Notes under the pieces: model-generated
What the model was told of the DNA's origin: nothing
Databases searched by the model: none
Seen by the model: the letters and a program-made list of their open reading frames with translations, nothing else
Shown here: positions 8,057-16,642 of the stretch, in pieces
Numbering within the stretch: position 1 is the first letter of the stretch
Layout of the letters: every line of letters begins with the position of its first letter
DNA from: G958296245 sp965262055
GTDB taxonomy: Bacteria; Chloroflexota; Dehalococcoidia; Lucifugimonadales; G958296245
Assembly (NCBI GenBank): GCA_965262055.1
Contig: CBDHEI010000002.1
Location: forward strand, 1,674,001 to 1,738,000
DNA length: 64,000 bases
Direction of reading: 5' to 3'
Made by a program: the position numbers and the translations under genes

Positions 8057-9349
8057 TTGAAGACCCTCTTGGGTGGACTGGCCGCGCTGCTATTGCTGTG
8101 GGCGGCTGCGGGATTGGTTGGCGCGCAGGACCTGTCGTTGCCGTGGACCTACAACGGCACGGCCACCGCGGCCGGGGCGGCGGTCCCGGACGGCTACGGG
8201 ATCGTGGCAGTTATCGACGACTACCGCTCGCGGGAGGCGTTCGTCAAGAATGGACGCTACACGCTGACGATGGGGCCTCCCGCCGAATACATAGGCAAGA
8301 CGGTGGTCTTCTATATGGGGCCCACGCAGGCTGCCGAGACTGACACGTACCGGGCCGGCGGTATCGTTCTCAAGAGAGACTTCGACCTGACGTTCCCGAT
8401 ACTGCCCGACCCGACGCCCACGCCGACGCCGACGCCGGACCCGAACAGCACCGCCACTCCGACCCCGATGCCCACGGCAACGCCGACTCCAACGCCGGTG
8501 GTCACCCCGACACCAACGGCGACGCCGACGCTGACGCCCACACCCACGGCCACGGCAACGGCCATTCCCGACACGGCGAACCCGGTCATCTACTCTGGTA
8601 AGGTCATAGTGGCGGGCGGGACTGTCCCCGAGGGCGCCATGCTCGTTGCCCGCCTCGGCGAGTACGAGGCCCCGGCGCTCCTGGGGGCAGACGACACCTA
8701 CCGTAACCTCGTCCTGGCGCCCGGGGACGCCTCGCTCATCGGACAGAACGTCGAGTTCTTCCTCGACGGCATCAAGTCCGTGACGACGGACGTCTACACG
8801 GGCGCCAAGACGGTTAACGGCTTCGACATCGTGTTCGTGAACTTCCCAACCCCGACGCCGACGGCCACGGCCACGCCGACGGCCACGGCCACGCCGGTAC
8901 CCACGGCCACGCCGATTCCCACGCCCACGCCGACGCCGCGTCCCACGAACACGCCTGCCCCCACGAGCACGCCTACCTCCACGGCGACGCCCACACCCAC
9001 GGCGACGCCCACGGAAACGCCGACACCTACGCCTGAGCCCACGGCGACGCCCACAGCTACTGCGACGCCGGAGCCTAGGCCGCCTTTCGTGCCGCCCACC
9101 AACACTGCGACGCCGGAACCTACCGCGACACCGACGCCCGAACCCACGGCGACGCCCACACCTACCGCGACGCCGGAGCCCACGGCGACGCCCGAGCCTC
9201 CGGCCATAGAGCCTACTGCTACACCTCCCGCCACCTCGGGCGGCGGCCAGGGAACGCTCCTCCTGCTGGCAGTGGTGGCCCTCATCGCCCTGTTGGTGGC
9301 GCTCATCGTGCTGGTGGTGGTGATGACGCGCAGGCGCGTAGGCGTCTAG
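8057..9349 (+). CDS. Surface protein with Thr-Pro stalk and C-terminal membrane anchor
   Basis: This is a 430-residue exported protein. A signal peptide (LLGGLAALLLLWAAAGLVGA) is followed by a beta-rich domain (residues 24-115) and a Thr-Pro-rich linker (about 117-173). A second copy of the domain comes next; both copies share the pattern GxxVPxG...YxxL...IGxxVxFxxxG...TDxYxxG. A 130-residue stalk of TPTPTA/TPEPTA repeats follows, then one hydrophobic helix (LLLLAVVALIALLVALIVLVVV) with the positive-inside tail MTRRRV. This predicts a domain pair held away from the membrane. TTG at 8057 is preferred because GAGGTGA ends 5 nt before it; a GTG at 8048 would overlap that site. The ligand is unknown. 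Confidence 0.8.
   Translation: MKTLLGGLAALLLLWAAAGLVGAQDLSLPWTYNGTATAAGAAVPDGYGIVAVIDDYRSREAFVKNGRYTLTMGPPAEYIGKTVVFYMGPTQAAETDTYRAGGIVLKRDFDLTFPILPDPTPTPTPTPDPNSTATPTPMPTATPTPTPVVTPTPTATPTLTPTPTATATAIPDTANPVIYSGKVIVAGGTVPEGAMLVARLGEYEAPALLGADDTYRNLVLAPGDASLIGQNVEFFLDGIKSVTTDVYTGAKTVNGFDIVFVNFPTPTPTATATPTATATPVPTATPIPTPTPTPRPTNTPAPTSTPTSTATPTPTATPTETPTPTPEPTATPTATATPEPRPPFVPPTNTATPEPTATPTPEPTATPTPTATPEPTATPEPPAIEPTATPPATSGGGQGTLLLLAVVALIALLVALIVLVVVMTRRRVGV
8403..9231 (+). repeat. Low-complexity Thr-Pro codon repeats (two blocks)
   Basis: Blocks at about 8403-8574 and 8847-9231 consist of degenerate repeats of ACGCC-GACG and CCCACGGC units encoding Thr-Pro/Thr-Ala-Thr. They lie inside the coding frame and do not have the regular spacer structure of CRISPR. 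Confidence 0.85.
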
Positions 9350-9372
9350 AGCGGCTAGACAGCTTTGAAGTG

Positions 9373-9402
9373 CGAGAGTCGGGGGTATTCTCCCGGCTCT
9401 CG
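9373..9402. terminator. Hairpin after the stalk protein gene
   Basis: CGAGAGTCGGGGG pairs with TTCTCCCGGCTCTCG over 13 positions with two G-T pairs and a TATT loop. It sits 24 bp after the stop codon and probably ends or protects the transcript. It has no T-tract. Confidence 0.6.
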
Positions 9403-9463
9403 GCTCTGGTAGGGACTGCGGGGCCTTCGGTCGTGTAAACCCTGGTACCTGTCTGGTATGCTC

Positions 9464-9608
9464 TAGGAGGCTGCTGAAAAATGGGGTGTGCAGAGGGGCA
9501 GAGCCCCTTTGCAGGGAGTCTGAGGGTGTCCCTCAGATATAGTTTTTTCCTTCCTGGTACAGGAAGGAATCGGAAGAAGGTCAGGAAGAGTTTTTCCGCA
9601 GCCTGCTA
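9464..9608. mobile_element. MITE-like element, copy 2
   Basis: This 145-bp block is edged by TA dinucleotides. Its ends, GGAGGCTGCTGAAAAA on the left and GCAGGCTGCGGAAAAA read inward from the right, form inverted repeats with two mismatches over 16 bp. The core at 9488-9537 is nearly identical to that of copy 1 (2664-2713). It lies between two genes and interrupts nothing recognisable. Confidence 0.85.
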
Positions 9609-9690
9609 GGTATATTGACCTGTGCGAGGGAGAGCCCTTGGGCGTGCCCGCTGTGGGAGGCGCCGCCGGGGCCGAAAGGACATATTTGCA

Positions 9691-10563
9691 ATGACAGAAT
9701 CTATGCTCACCGCTCTGCTCGGCCGCACCGGGCTCGATGTGACCCGCCTGGGCTACGGCGCGGCCCACCGGCGCCCCATGTCCGAGGAGCACGCCGACAG
9801 ACTGCTGAACTCGGTGCTCGACTCGGGGATCAACCTGATCGACACGTCGGACGACTATGGCAACAGCGAGGAGCTTATCGGGAGGTACATCTCCCACCGG
9901 AGCTCCGAATTCTACCTGGCTACGAAGTGCGGGTCCTCGAACTCCAGCGGGCACCTCTGGACCAGGGAGAATGTGCTGGGCAACCTCGACCAGAGCCTGC
10001 GCCGGTTGAAGACCGACTCGATAGACATCATGCAGCTCCACAACCCGTCGGTGGAGGAATGCGAGCAGGGCGGCCTGGTTGGCGCGCTCCAGGAGATGCG
10101 CCAGCAGGGAAAGGTGCGCTGGCTGGGCGTCTCCACGACGCTGCCGCACCTGCCCACGTTCCTGGAGTGGGGCGTCTTCGATGTCTTCCAGATACCGTAC
10201 TCTGCGCTGGAGCGCGCCCATGAGGAGTGGATCGACAGGGTGGGCGAGGCGGACGTAGGGGTGCTGACGCGCGGCGGCGTGGCCCAGGGGGAGCCAGGCG
10301 TCGGCACGGGCCCCGAGGACATGTGGAGCAAGTTCGAGGGCGCGGGGCTGGACGAGCTGCGCAACGAGGGGGAGGGCCGCACTGCGTTCCTGCTGCGCTA
10401 TACGCTGACGCACCGGCATACCCACTCGATTATCGTCGGCACGACGGACCCGGACCACGTCCGGGAGAATGTCGATGCCATACTTGAAGGCCCCCTGCCT
10501 CCGGACGTCTACTCCGAGGCGAATCGGCGGCTCGCGGCAGCCGGGGAAGGGCCGGCCGCCTAG
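9691..10563 (+). CDS. Aldo/keto reductase
   Basis: This is a 290-residue NAD(P)H-dependent oxidoreductase of the AKR superfamily (TIM barrel). The catalytic tetrad can be placed at Asp51 and Tyr56 (NLIDTSDDYGNSE), Lys79 (LATKCG) and His117 (QLHNPS). The C-terminal cofactor segment IIVGTTDPDHVREN is present. ATG 9691 is preferred over an upstream in-frame GTG because AAAGGA lies about 10 nt before it. The substrate cannot be predicted. The gene stands between a MITE copy and a large permease, with 36 bp to the latter. Confidence 0.85.
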   Translation: MTESMLTALLGRTGLDVTRLGYGAAHRRPMSEEHADRLLNSVLDSGINLIDTSDDYGNSEELIGRYISHRSSEFYLATKCGSSNSSGHLWTRENVLGNLDQSLRRLKTDSIDIMQLHNPSVEECEQGGLVGALQEMRQQGKVRWLGVSTTLPHLPTFLEWGVFDVFQIPYSALERAHEEWIDRVGEADVGVLTRGGVAQGEPGVGTGPEDMWSKFEGAGLDELRNEGEGRTAFLLRYTLTHRHTHSIIVGTTDPDHVRENVDAILEGPLPPDVYSEANRRLAAAGEGPAA

Positions 10564-10599
10564 GACGGTCCGGCCTCGCCGGGGGCGGCCTTGGACGCT

Positions 10600-13500
10600 A
10601 TGGAACCGCTATCGACTCCCAAGCTCGTACTCAAGCGCCTGGCCGATAGCCGGGCGCTCGTAGTTAGCATCCTCCTGGGAATCGTGGCGGCGACCACCCT
10701 CGCCGCGATGGCGCCGACCTTCTTTGCGGCGCTGGAGCGGCTCGCCCTCAACCTGGAGATCGACGAGCTGCGGCGGCCCGCCTCCAACGTCAACCTCGAC
10801 CTCTTCAACATCGTGCTGGCGCGCTCGGAGGTCGACGGCAGCGAGCAGATAGTGGTGGACGCGATCGCGGAGAATATCGACCACGTCTACGAGCGCCATG
10901 AGCGGTTCCTGTTCGTAGACGCCTACCTGGCCGGTATCCCGAGGAACCCGCTGCCGCCAGCCGGCACGTCCAACCGCGACGCCTCGCGGGCGGTGATGCG
11001 GAGCTACTCCAACTTGGCGGACCACGTCGTCGCGGTGGAGGGGCAGTTGGCCGGCGACCAGGTCTACAACGGCCCTGTCGGGCCGGTCGCCGAGGCTGTA
11101 ATCAGTGAGGAGACGGCGGACCAGTTCGGCCTCGGCGTCGGCGACGAGGTGGTCATGACGCGCGAGCTGGGCGGGAGACGGATGGTCACGGTGCTGATAA
11201 CCGGCATCGTCAGGCCCATCGACCCCTCCGACGACTACTGGAAGCCGCTGTTCAGCACCAGGGTGTTCCTCGACCCGCCGTCTGTGGAAGAGGAGGTGGA
11301 GGGGCAGGACGTCCAGTTCAACCCGGAAGAGCCTCCAGCACCCCTCATGGTGACCAAGGCGGCCCTCATAGACTCGCTGGGCGCAGCGTACCCGGGGGCG
11401 CTCGTCAACTCGATGTGGTTCATCATGATCGACACGGAGCGCCTCAAGGGCTGGTCCGCGGGGGAGGCTGAACAGAGGATCAGGGGCCTTGGCAAAGAGG
11501 TGGCGGCGGTGCTGCCCGGCACAAAGCTGAACAGCGCTATCCTGGGGATGCTCGACCGCTTCGGGCGCCGGAGCTTCTTCGCCCGCGTGCCGTTGATGCT
11601 GCTCGTCGCCATCCTGGTGGCGACCGTGCTGCTCTACGTGTCGATGATGGTGTCGCACCTGGTGCGGCGCCGGGAGGGCGACGCGGCCCTGCTGCAGGCG
11701 CGAGGGGTGAAGCTGCTCCACCTGCTGCGGCTGTACTCAATCGAGGGGGCGGTGCTGGCGGTTGCGGGCGTGGCGGCGGGACCATTCATGGCCATCGCGA
11801 TAGTCGCGCTGGTGGGGACGCTGCCGTACTTCTCCGAAATGACCCACGGGGGGCTGCTTCCCGTCCAGATCGGCGCGACTCCTTTCGTAGTGTCGCTGGG
11901 CGCGGGGGCGCTCTGTTTCGGCATTGTGGCGCTCTCGTCGGTTCTGGGGGCGAGAGGCGGGCTGTTGGGGCAGAAGCAGAGGACGTCGAGGCCTCCCAGT
12001 GAGCCGTTCTTCCACCGCTACTACCTCGACGTGGGGCTCCTGGCCCTCGGCGGGCTGGCGTTCTGGGAGCTGCACTCCCGGGGCCAGTTGGTCACGGGGG
12101 GACTGCTCAAGGACGTGGAGGTGAACGAAACGCTCCTGCTGGCGCCGGTGATGTTCCTGGTCATGGTCGCACTGGTCTTCATGCGTTGCTTCCCGATCTT
12201 CGTACGCTACGTCAGCGGGGAGTCCCCGCTGCTTGTACACCTGCTCGCGGCAGCCAGCTTCGGAGTGGCCGTGCCCGTAATAGTGCTGGCGGACGTGAGG
12301 GCCGGAGACCCGGCCGCCTCGGCCGGTCCGGTCGCGCTGCTTGTGGCGGCGGCCGCGGCGTACTGGGCGACTCAGCGGGCAGGGCCGATCTGGCAGAAGG
12401 TCTTGGGCATGGCGGCCCAGGCGCTCGCGCTGGGCTGGTTCATCTGGATGGGGCCGCCGCGGTCGGGAGACGTCCTCCTTGCCCCAGTCATCGGCGTCGC
12501 CGCCCTGGTGCCGGCGCAGGTGCTGTTCGTGCTGCTGTCCAGATGGATGCGGACGGCCCCAGTCTGGCTCATGATAGCCATGTGGCACATGGCTAGGAAC
12601 CCGCTTCAGTATAGCTGGCTGGTGCTGCTGCTCGTCATGGTGACGGGCGTAGCCGTGCTTTCGACGACCGTGGGAGGGACGCTGGAAAGGGGCCAGACCG
12701 AGCGTATCTACTATGACTTCGGCACGGACCTGCGGGCGGACCTGCTGGGCCCGGACCTGAGGGGCGGTCAAAGTGCGCTAAGGGAGCGGTCGCTTGCTAC
12801 CCCGGGGGTGGAGGATGCGTCCCTGGCGTTCAGGACCGATGGCTTCGTGGGCTCGGTTTCCATGGAGGTGCTGGCCATCGAGTCCCGGTTCGCCTATATC
12901 ACCTGGTACCGCGGCGACTTCTCCAGCCGGCCGGTCAACGAGTTGATCGGCGACCTTCGGCCCGGTACGGCCCCCAGGGCGCTGCTGGTGCCCGACGGCG
13001 CGTCGGTACTGGGGCTGTGGGTGAAGGTGGACGAAGGGATCCCGAAGGCGGCGCTGTCGCTGTGGGTCGTCCTGGAAGACGCCACGGGCGCGCTGAGGAC
13101 GCTGGTCATGGGCGAGATATTCCCATCGGCGGAGTGGACCCACCTGCGGGCCGGGTTGCCAGAACTGCTGAGCCGTCCGACACGCCTGGTATCCGTGCAG
13201 ATAAGCGAGCCCGGGTATGGCGCCGTGCATACCCCCGGCTTTATCGTGGTAGACGATATCCACGCCGAGTACCCGGACGGCAGCGTGGAGGTAATCGAGG
13301 GCTTCGAGGGGCCGACCGAGTGGGAGCCGATCTTGACCTCCGCGCTCGCCGCCGAACAGCTGAAGCGGGTGGAGGACGACCCGCACCGCGGCGCCGCGGC
13401 CATCATGTTCAGCTTCGGCAGGGAGAATATCCGGGGTATCCGCGGCTTCTACTACCAGACGACCGAGGGCCCGCTGCCCGTCATAGTCAGCTCGGCGCTG

Positions 13501-14262
13501 GCGGAGACCACGGGCATCGGAAGGGGCGACTTTGTGCGGGCCTTGATCGCCGAGCGCGGCGTAACGGTCGTGGTACGAGGCGTCGCGGACTACTTCCCCA
13601 CGATGAGCAGGCGGGACGGCCGGTTCATCGTGGCCGATTTGGACGCGCTTCTTTCGCGGGTGAACATCCTGGGGGGCCTGACGGCGCCGCTGCGGCCCAA
13701 CGAGATGTTCCTGGCGGAGAACCCTTCTTCGCCGGAGCCGGTCCGCGATTCTATCGCATCGTCCGGGCTGCTGCGGGGCGGCCTGAGGCACAGGGGCACG
13801 GAGCTGGACGAGCTCCAGCGCGACCCGCTGTCGTCCGCAGGCTGGAACGCCATGGTCGTGCTGGCCCTGGCGGTCGCCGTCCTGTCAGCGGCGTTCGGGT
13901 ACGTGACCTACCTGCTGCTGTTCGCGGCGCACAGCCGCAGCGAGATGGGGTTCCTGCAGTCTCTGGGCCTGTCACGGCGGCAGGTACTGGCCCTGCTGGG
14001 CTTCGAGCACCTAGCTATCGCGGCGATCGGCGTTGGACTCGGCACCTGGGCCGGCTTTCAGATGAGCCGGCTCATCGTCTCGCCCCTGGCCGTTACCGAG
14101 AGGGGAGAGCCGCTGATTCCGCCATTCATCCTGACGACCGACTGGAGCATGATGCTGCCGGCATATGGCGCGCTGGTGGCCATTTTCCTGGTGGCCCTGC
14201 TGGCCGTCAACCGCAGCGCCCTCCATCTCGACCTGCAGAGCATCTCCCGAACCGAGGGGTAG
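10600..14262 (+). CDS. Very large FtsX-like permease family protein
   Basis: This is a 1220-residue membrane protein. A first membrane segment (residues 22-45) is followed by a large extracytoplasmic region. Next comes a cluster of hydrophobic helices from about residue 325, including LMLLVAILVATVLLYVSMMV and the FtsX-type HLVRRREGDAALLQARGV. A middle membrane block spans roughly 470-700, followed by a second extracytoplasmic domain (about 700-1080). A final FtsX block opens with VVLALAVAVLSAAFGYVTYLL and contains MGFLQSLGLSRRQVLALLGFEH. Two FtsX units in one chain match predicted ABC permeases of the MacB/LolCE type. No ATPase gene is adjacent. ATG 10600 is chosen, with a TTG at 10591 as alternative. 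Confidence 0.82.
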   Translation: MEPLSTPKLVLKRLADSRALVVSILLGIVAATTLAAMAPTFFAALERLALNLEIDELRRPASNVNLDLFNIVLARSEVDGSEQIVVDAIAENIDHVYERHERFLFVDAYLAGIPRNPLPPAGTSNRDASRAVMRSYSNLADHVVAVEGQLAGDQVYNGPVGPVAEAVISEETADQFGLGVGDEVVMTRELGGRRMVTVLITGIVRPIDPSDDYWKPLFSTRVFLDPPSVEEEVEGQDVQFNPEEPPAPLMVTKAALIDSLGAAYPGALVNSMWFIMIDTERLKGWSAGEAEQRIRGLGKEVAAVLPGTKLNSAILGMLDRFGRRSFFARVPLMLLVAILVATVLLYVSMMVSHLVRRREGDAALLQARGVKLLHLLRLYSIEGAVLAVAGVAAGPFMAIAIVALVGTLPYFSEMTHGGLLPVQIGATPFVVSLGAGALCFGIVALSSVLGARGGLLGQKQRTSRPPSEPFFHRYYLDVGLLALGGLAFWELHSRGQLVTGGLLKDVEVNETLLLAPVMFLVMVALVFMRCFPIFVRYVSGESPLLVHLLAAASFGVAVPVIVLADVRAGDPAASAGPVALLVAAAAAYWATQRAGPIWQKVLGMAAQALALGWFIWMGPPRSGDVLLAPVIGVAALVPAQVLFVLLSRWMRTAPVWLMIAMWHMARNPLQYSWLVLLLVMVTGVAVLSTTVGGTLERGQTERIYYDFGTDLRADLLGPDLRGGQSALRERSLATPGVEDASLAFRTDGFVGSVSMEVLAIESRFAYITWYRGDFSSRPVNELIGDLRPGTAPRALLVPDGASVLGLWVKVDEGIPKAALSLWVVLEDATGALRTLVMGEIFPSAEWTHLRAGLPELLSRPTRLVSVQISEPGYGAVHTPGFIVVDDIHAEYPDGSVEVIEGFEGPTEWEPILTSALAAEQLKRVEDDPHRGAAAIMFSFGRENIRGIRGFYYQTTEGPLPVIVSSALAETTGIGRGDFVRALIAERGVTVVVRGVADYFPTMSRRDGRFIVADLDALLSRVNILGGLTAPLRPNEMFLAENPSSPEPVRDSIASSGLLRGGLRHRGTELDELQRDPLSSAGWNAMVVLALAVAVLSAAFGYVTYLLLFAAHSRSEMGFLQSLGLSRRQVLALLGFEHLAIAAIGVGLGTWAGFQMSRLIVSPLAVTERGEPLIPPFILTTDWSMMLPAYGALVAIFLVALLAVNRSALHLDLQSISRTEG

Positions 14263-14302
14263 CTGGGGATATTAGGGACATCCCTTTCTCCGCGTGCTCG
14301 CC

Positions 14303-14330
14303 TTGCGGGGCCGTTCGGCGCTGCTATAAT
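14303..14330 (+). promoter_or_regulatory. Extended -10 promoter of the argF-der-plsY-gpsA block
   Basis: TGCTATAAT (14322-14330) is an extended -10 element. TTGCGG (14303-14308) lies 16 bp before the hexamer. The same layout recurs at 59753-59780. Confidence 0.65.
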
Positions 14331-14350
14331 CACCGGGCCGGGAGCGTGAC

Positions 14351-15295
14351 ATGAATATGGGCAAAGACTTTCTATCCGTGGCAGACGTCGCTGCACAGGA
14401 CGTTGCCCCGCTGGTCGCGAAGGCCGAGGAAATCAAGCGTGGCGAGGCCACGCGCCCCTTGGCGGGGAAGATCATCGCGCTGCTTTTTGAGAAGCCGTCG
14501 CTCAGGACGAGGGTCAGCTTCGAAGTGGGCATACGGCAGCTTGGCGGGGACTGCGTCTACCTGAGCAGGGACGACGTGGACCTCGGGGTGCGGGAGCCCG
14601 TCGCCGACGTTGCGCGCGTCCTTGACCGGTGGGTGGACGGTGTGGTCGCCCGCGTATTCAGCCACGAAAGCCTTGAGCTGCTGTCCGCCAACATGCGCGT
14701 GCCCGTGGTGAACGCGCTGTCGGACCTGGAGCACCCGTGCCAGGCCATATCCGACCTGCTGACCATCAAGGAGCACAGGACCGCCTTGGCGGGGCAGCGG
14801 GTGGCCTTCGTGGGCGACGGCAACAACGTGGCTGCGAGCCTCTCGCTGGCCTGCGCATCGGTTGGAGCGGATCTCGTGCTGGCCGCGCCGCCGGGCTATC
14901 GGGTACCGGGCCCCGTCTGGAGGGTGGCCGGCGAGCGCGCGGCGATGAACGGGTCGAAGGTCGAGTGGGTGGAGATGCCTCAGCAGGCGGCGGAGGGCGC
15001 GGATGTCGTGTACACGGACGTCTGGACCAGTATGGGCCAGGAGGGGGAGAGCGCGAAGCGCATGGAGGCGTTCCGGGGCTACCGGGTCGACGAGGGGCTT
15101 ATGGGGTACGCAAAGCCCGACGCCATATTCATGCATGACATGCCCGCCCACGAGGGGGAAGAAATCGCCGAGGGGATGCTCGACCATCCCCGGTCTGTGG
15201 TGTTCGACCAGGCCGAGAACCGCCTCCACGGCCAGAAGGCCATCCTGTCCCAACTGTTCCGCAAGGTGAACGGCCACGAGCGCCCGCAGAGGTGA
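14351..15295 (+). CDS. argF: Ornithine carbamoyltransferase with unusual active-site loop
   Basis: This enzyme makes citrulline from ornithine and carbamoyl phosphate. The 314-residue length is normal. The carbamoyl-phosphate loop SLRTR is at 50-54 (usually STRTR) and HPCQ at 128-131. The ornithine-specific loop DVWTSMGQE is at about 223, so it is not a putrescine or aspartate transcarbamylase. The usual HCLP motif is HDMP at 262-265, so the Cys that contacts ornithine is replaced by Asp. The following PAHEGEEI and DQAENRLHGQKA segments are intact. It is the first gene of the block, 6 bp before der. Confidence 0.9.
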   Translation: MNMGKDFLSVADVAAQDVAPLVAKAEEIKRGEATRPLAGKIIALLFEKPSLRTRVSFEVGIRQLGGDCVYLSRDDVDLGVREPVADVARVLDRWVDGVVARVFSHESLELLSANMRVPVVNALSDLEHPCQAISDLLTIKEHRTALAGQRVAFVGDGNNVAASLSLACASVGADLVLAAPPGYRVPGPVWRVAGERAAMNGSKVEWVEMPQQAAEGADVVYTDVWTSMGQEGESAKRMEAFRGYRVDEGLMGYAKPDAIFMHDMPAHEGEEIAEGMLDHPRSVVFDQAENRLHGQKAILSQLFRKVNGHERPQR

Positions 15296-15301
15296 AAGCA
15301 G

Positions 15302-16642
15302 ATGACCACCAAGATCTCGCAGGGCGCAAGGCCTATCGTCGCCATCGTTGGAAGGCCCAACGTCGGTAAGTCCACGCTGTTCAACCGAATCGCCGGCAAC
15401 CGCTCCGCCGTCGTGTCCGACATCCCTGGCACTACCCGTGACAGGGTGACCACCGAGACGGTCTGGGGAGACCGGGCGTTCATTCTCGTCGATACGGGCG
15501 GTCTCGATCCGAACCCGCAGGGAGAGCTTCTTGAGGACGTCAGGGGTCAGGTCGACGTCGCGGTCAGCGAAGCCGACACGATCATCTTCCTGGTGGACGC
15601 CAATCAGGGGTTGACCTCCGTCGACAGGGACGTGGCCGACCTGCTCCGGCGTAGCGGGCAGCGCCCGGTGCTTGCGGCCAACAAGGCCGACAATCGGCGC
15701 CGAGCGATGGGGGCGTTGGACTTCCACGAGCTGGGCCTGGGCGATCCCATACCGATCAGCGCCCACCACAACCTGGGCGTGGACGACCTGATGACGGAGG
15801 TGCTGGAGCAGCTCCCGCCCGAAAGCCCGGAGGTCGTAACCGACGCCGGGTTGAGGCTCGCCATCGTCGGGCGCACTAACGTCGGCAAGTCGGCCCTACT
15901 CAACGCGGTCACTGGCGAGGACCGCGCCATCGTGAGCGATGTGCCGGGCACGACGCGAGACACCCTGGATGCGCTCGTGAGCTACGGCGATGAGACCGTC
16001 CTGATCGTGGATACCGCCGGCATCAGACGGCGCGGCCGGATCAAACCGGGTGTAGAGCGCTACAGCGCCCTTCGCGCGGTGCGCGCCATAGACCGTGCAG
16101 ACGTGGCTATCCTCGTACTGGACGCCTCCGAGGTTGCAACAAGCCAGGATACGCACATAGCGAGCTACGTGCTGGACGCCTACAAAGGCATCGTGCTCTG
16201 CGTCAACAAGTGGGACCTGGCGCGCGGTCTGGGACTGGACAAGAAACGCGTGGAAGCTACCGTCCGGGAGAGGTTCAAGTTCGCCGCCCATGCTCCCGTG
16301 GTGTTCGTGTCGGCGTTGCGGGGGTCCGGCATAGGTACCCTGTTGGAGGCCGCGCAGGATGTCAGGCGGGAGTGGAGCAAGGACGTCCAGAAGTCCGGCC
16401 TGAAGCGCACGCTCCTCACTGCGATGGCGGCGCATCCGCCGGCCACCGCTGGAAAGCATGCCGTAAAAGTGTACGGCGTGTCGCAGGACCAGACCGGGCC
16501 GCCCAGCTTCACTTTCTACGTCAACCGGGCCGACATGGTACACTTCTCCTACCAGCGCTACCTGGAGAACACGCTGAGACGCGCCTACGGGTTCCAGGGG
16601 ACTCCCCTGATGATTCGGTTCAAGGGGGGTCGCGGCAAGTAA
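15302..16642 (+). CDS. der: Ribosome biogenesis GTPase Der (EngA)
   Basis: This is a 446-residue tandem GTPase needed for 50S subunit maturation. Domain 1 has G1 GRPNVGKST, G3 DTGGL and G4 NKAD. Domain 2 (from about residue 180) has GRTNVGKSA, DTAGIRRRGRIKPGVERYS and NKWD. The C-terminal KH-like domain ends with NTLRRAYGFQGTPLMIRFKG, typical of Der. The first domain carries a duplicated D/PGTTRD switch like the second. The stop codon overlaps the plsY start (TAATG), which implies coupled translation. Confidence 0.97.
   Translation: MTTKISQGARPIVAIVGRPNVGKSTLFNRIAGNRSAVVSDIPGTTRDRVTTETVWGDRAFILVDTGGLDPNPQGELLEDVRGQVDVAVSEADTIIFLVDANQGLTSVDRDVADLLRRSGQRPVLAANKADNRRRAMGALDFHELGLGDPIPISAHHNLGVDDLMTEVLEQLPPESPEVVTDAGLRLAIVGRTNVGKSALLNAVTGEDRAIVSDVPGTTRDTLDALVSYGDETVLIVDTAGIRRRGRIKPGVERYSALRAVRAIDRADVAILVLDASEVATSQDTHIASYVLDAYKGIVLCVNKWDLARGLGLDKKRVEATVRERFKFAAHAPVVFVSALRGSGIGTLLEAAQDVRREWSKDVQKSGLKRTLLTAMAAHPPATAGKHAVKVYGVSQDQTGPPSFTFYVNRADMVHFSYQRYLENTLRRAYGFQGTPLMIRFKGGRGK

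Noticed and set aside
8403..9231. Regular short repeats that might suggest a CRISPR array
   Set aside because: The repeats are degenerate Thr-Pro codons inside an open frame, with no constant repeat/spacer lengths.
13017..14354. Plus-strand frame of 445 codons
   Set aside because: It overlaps the FtsX-like permease in another frame, is rich in Arg/Gly/Ala and has no family likeness.
14372..15769. Minus-strand frame of 465 codons
   Set aside because: It is antisense to argF and the start of der, both of which are certain.
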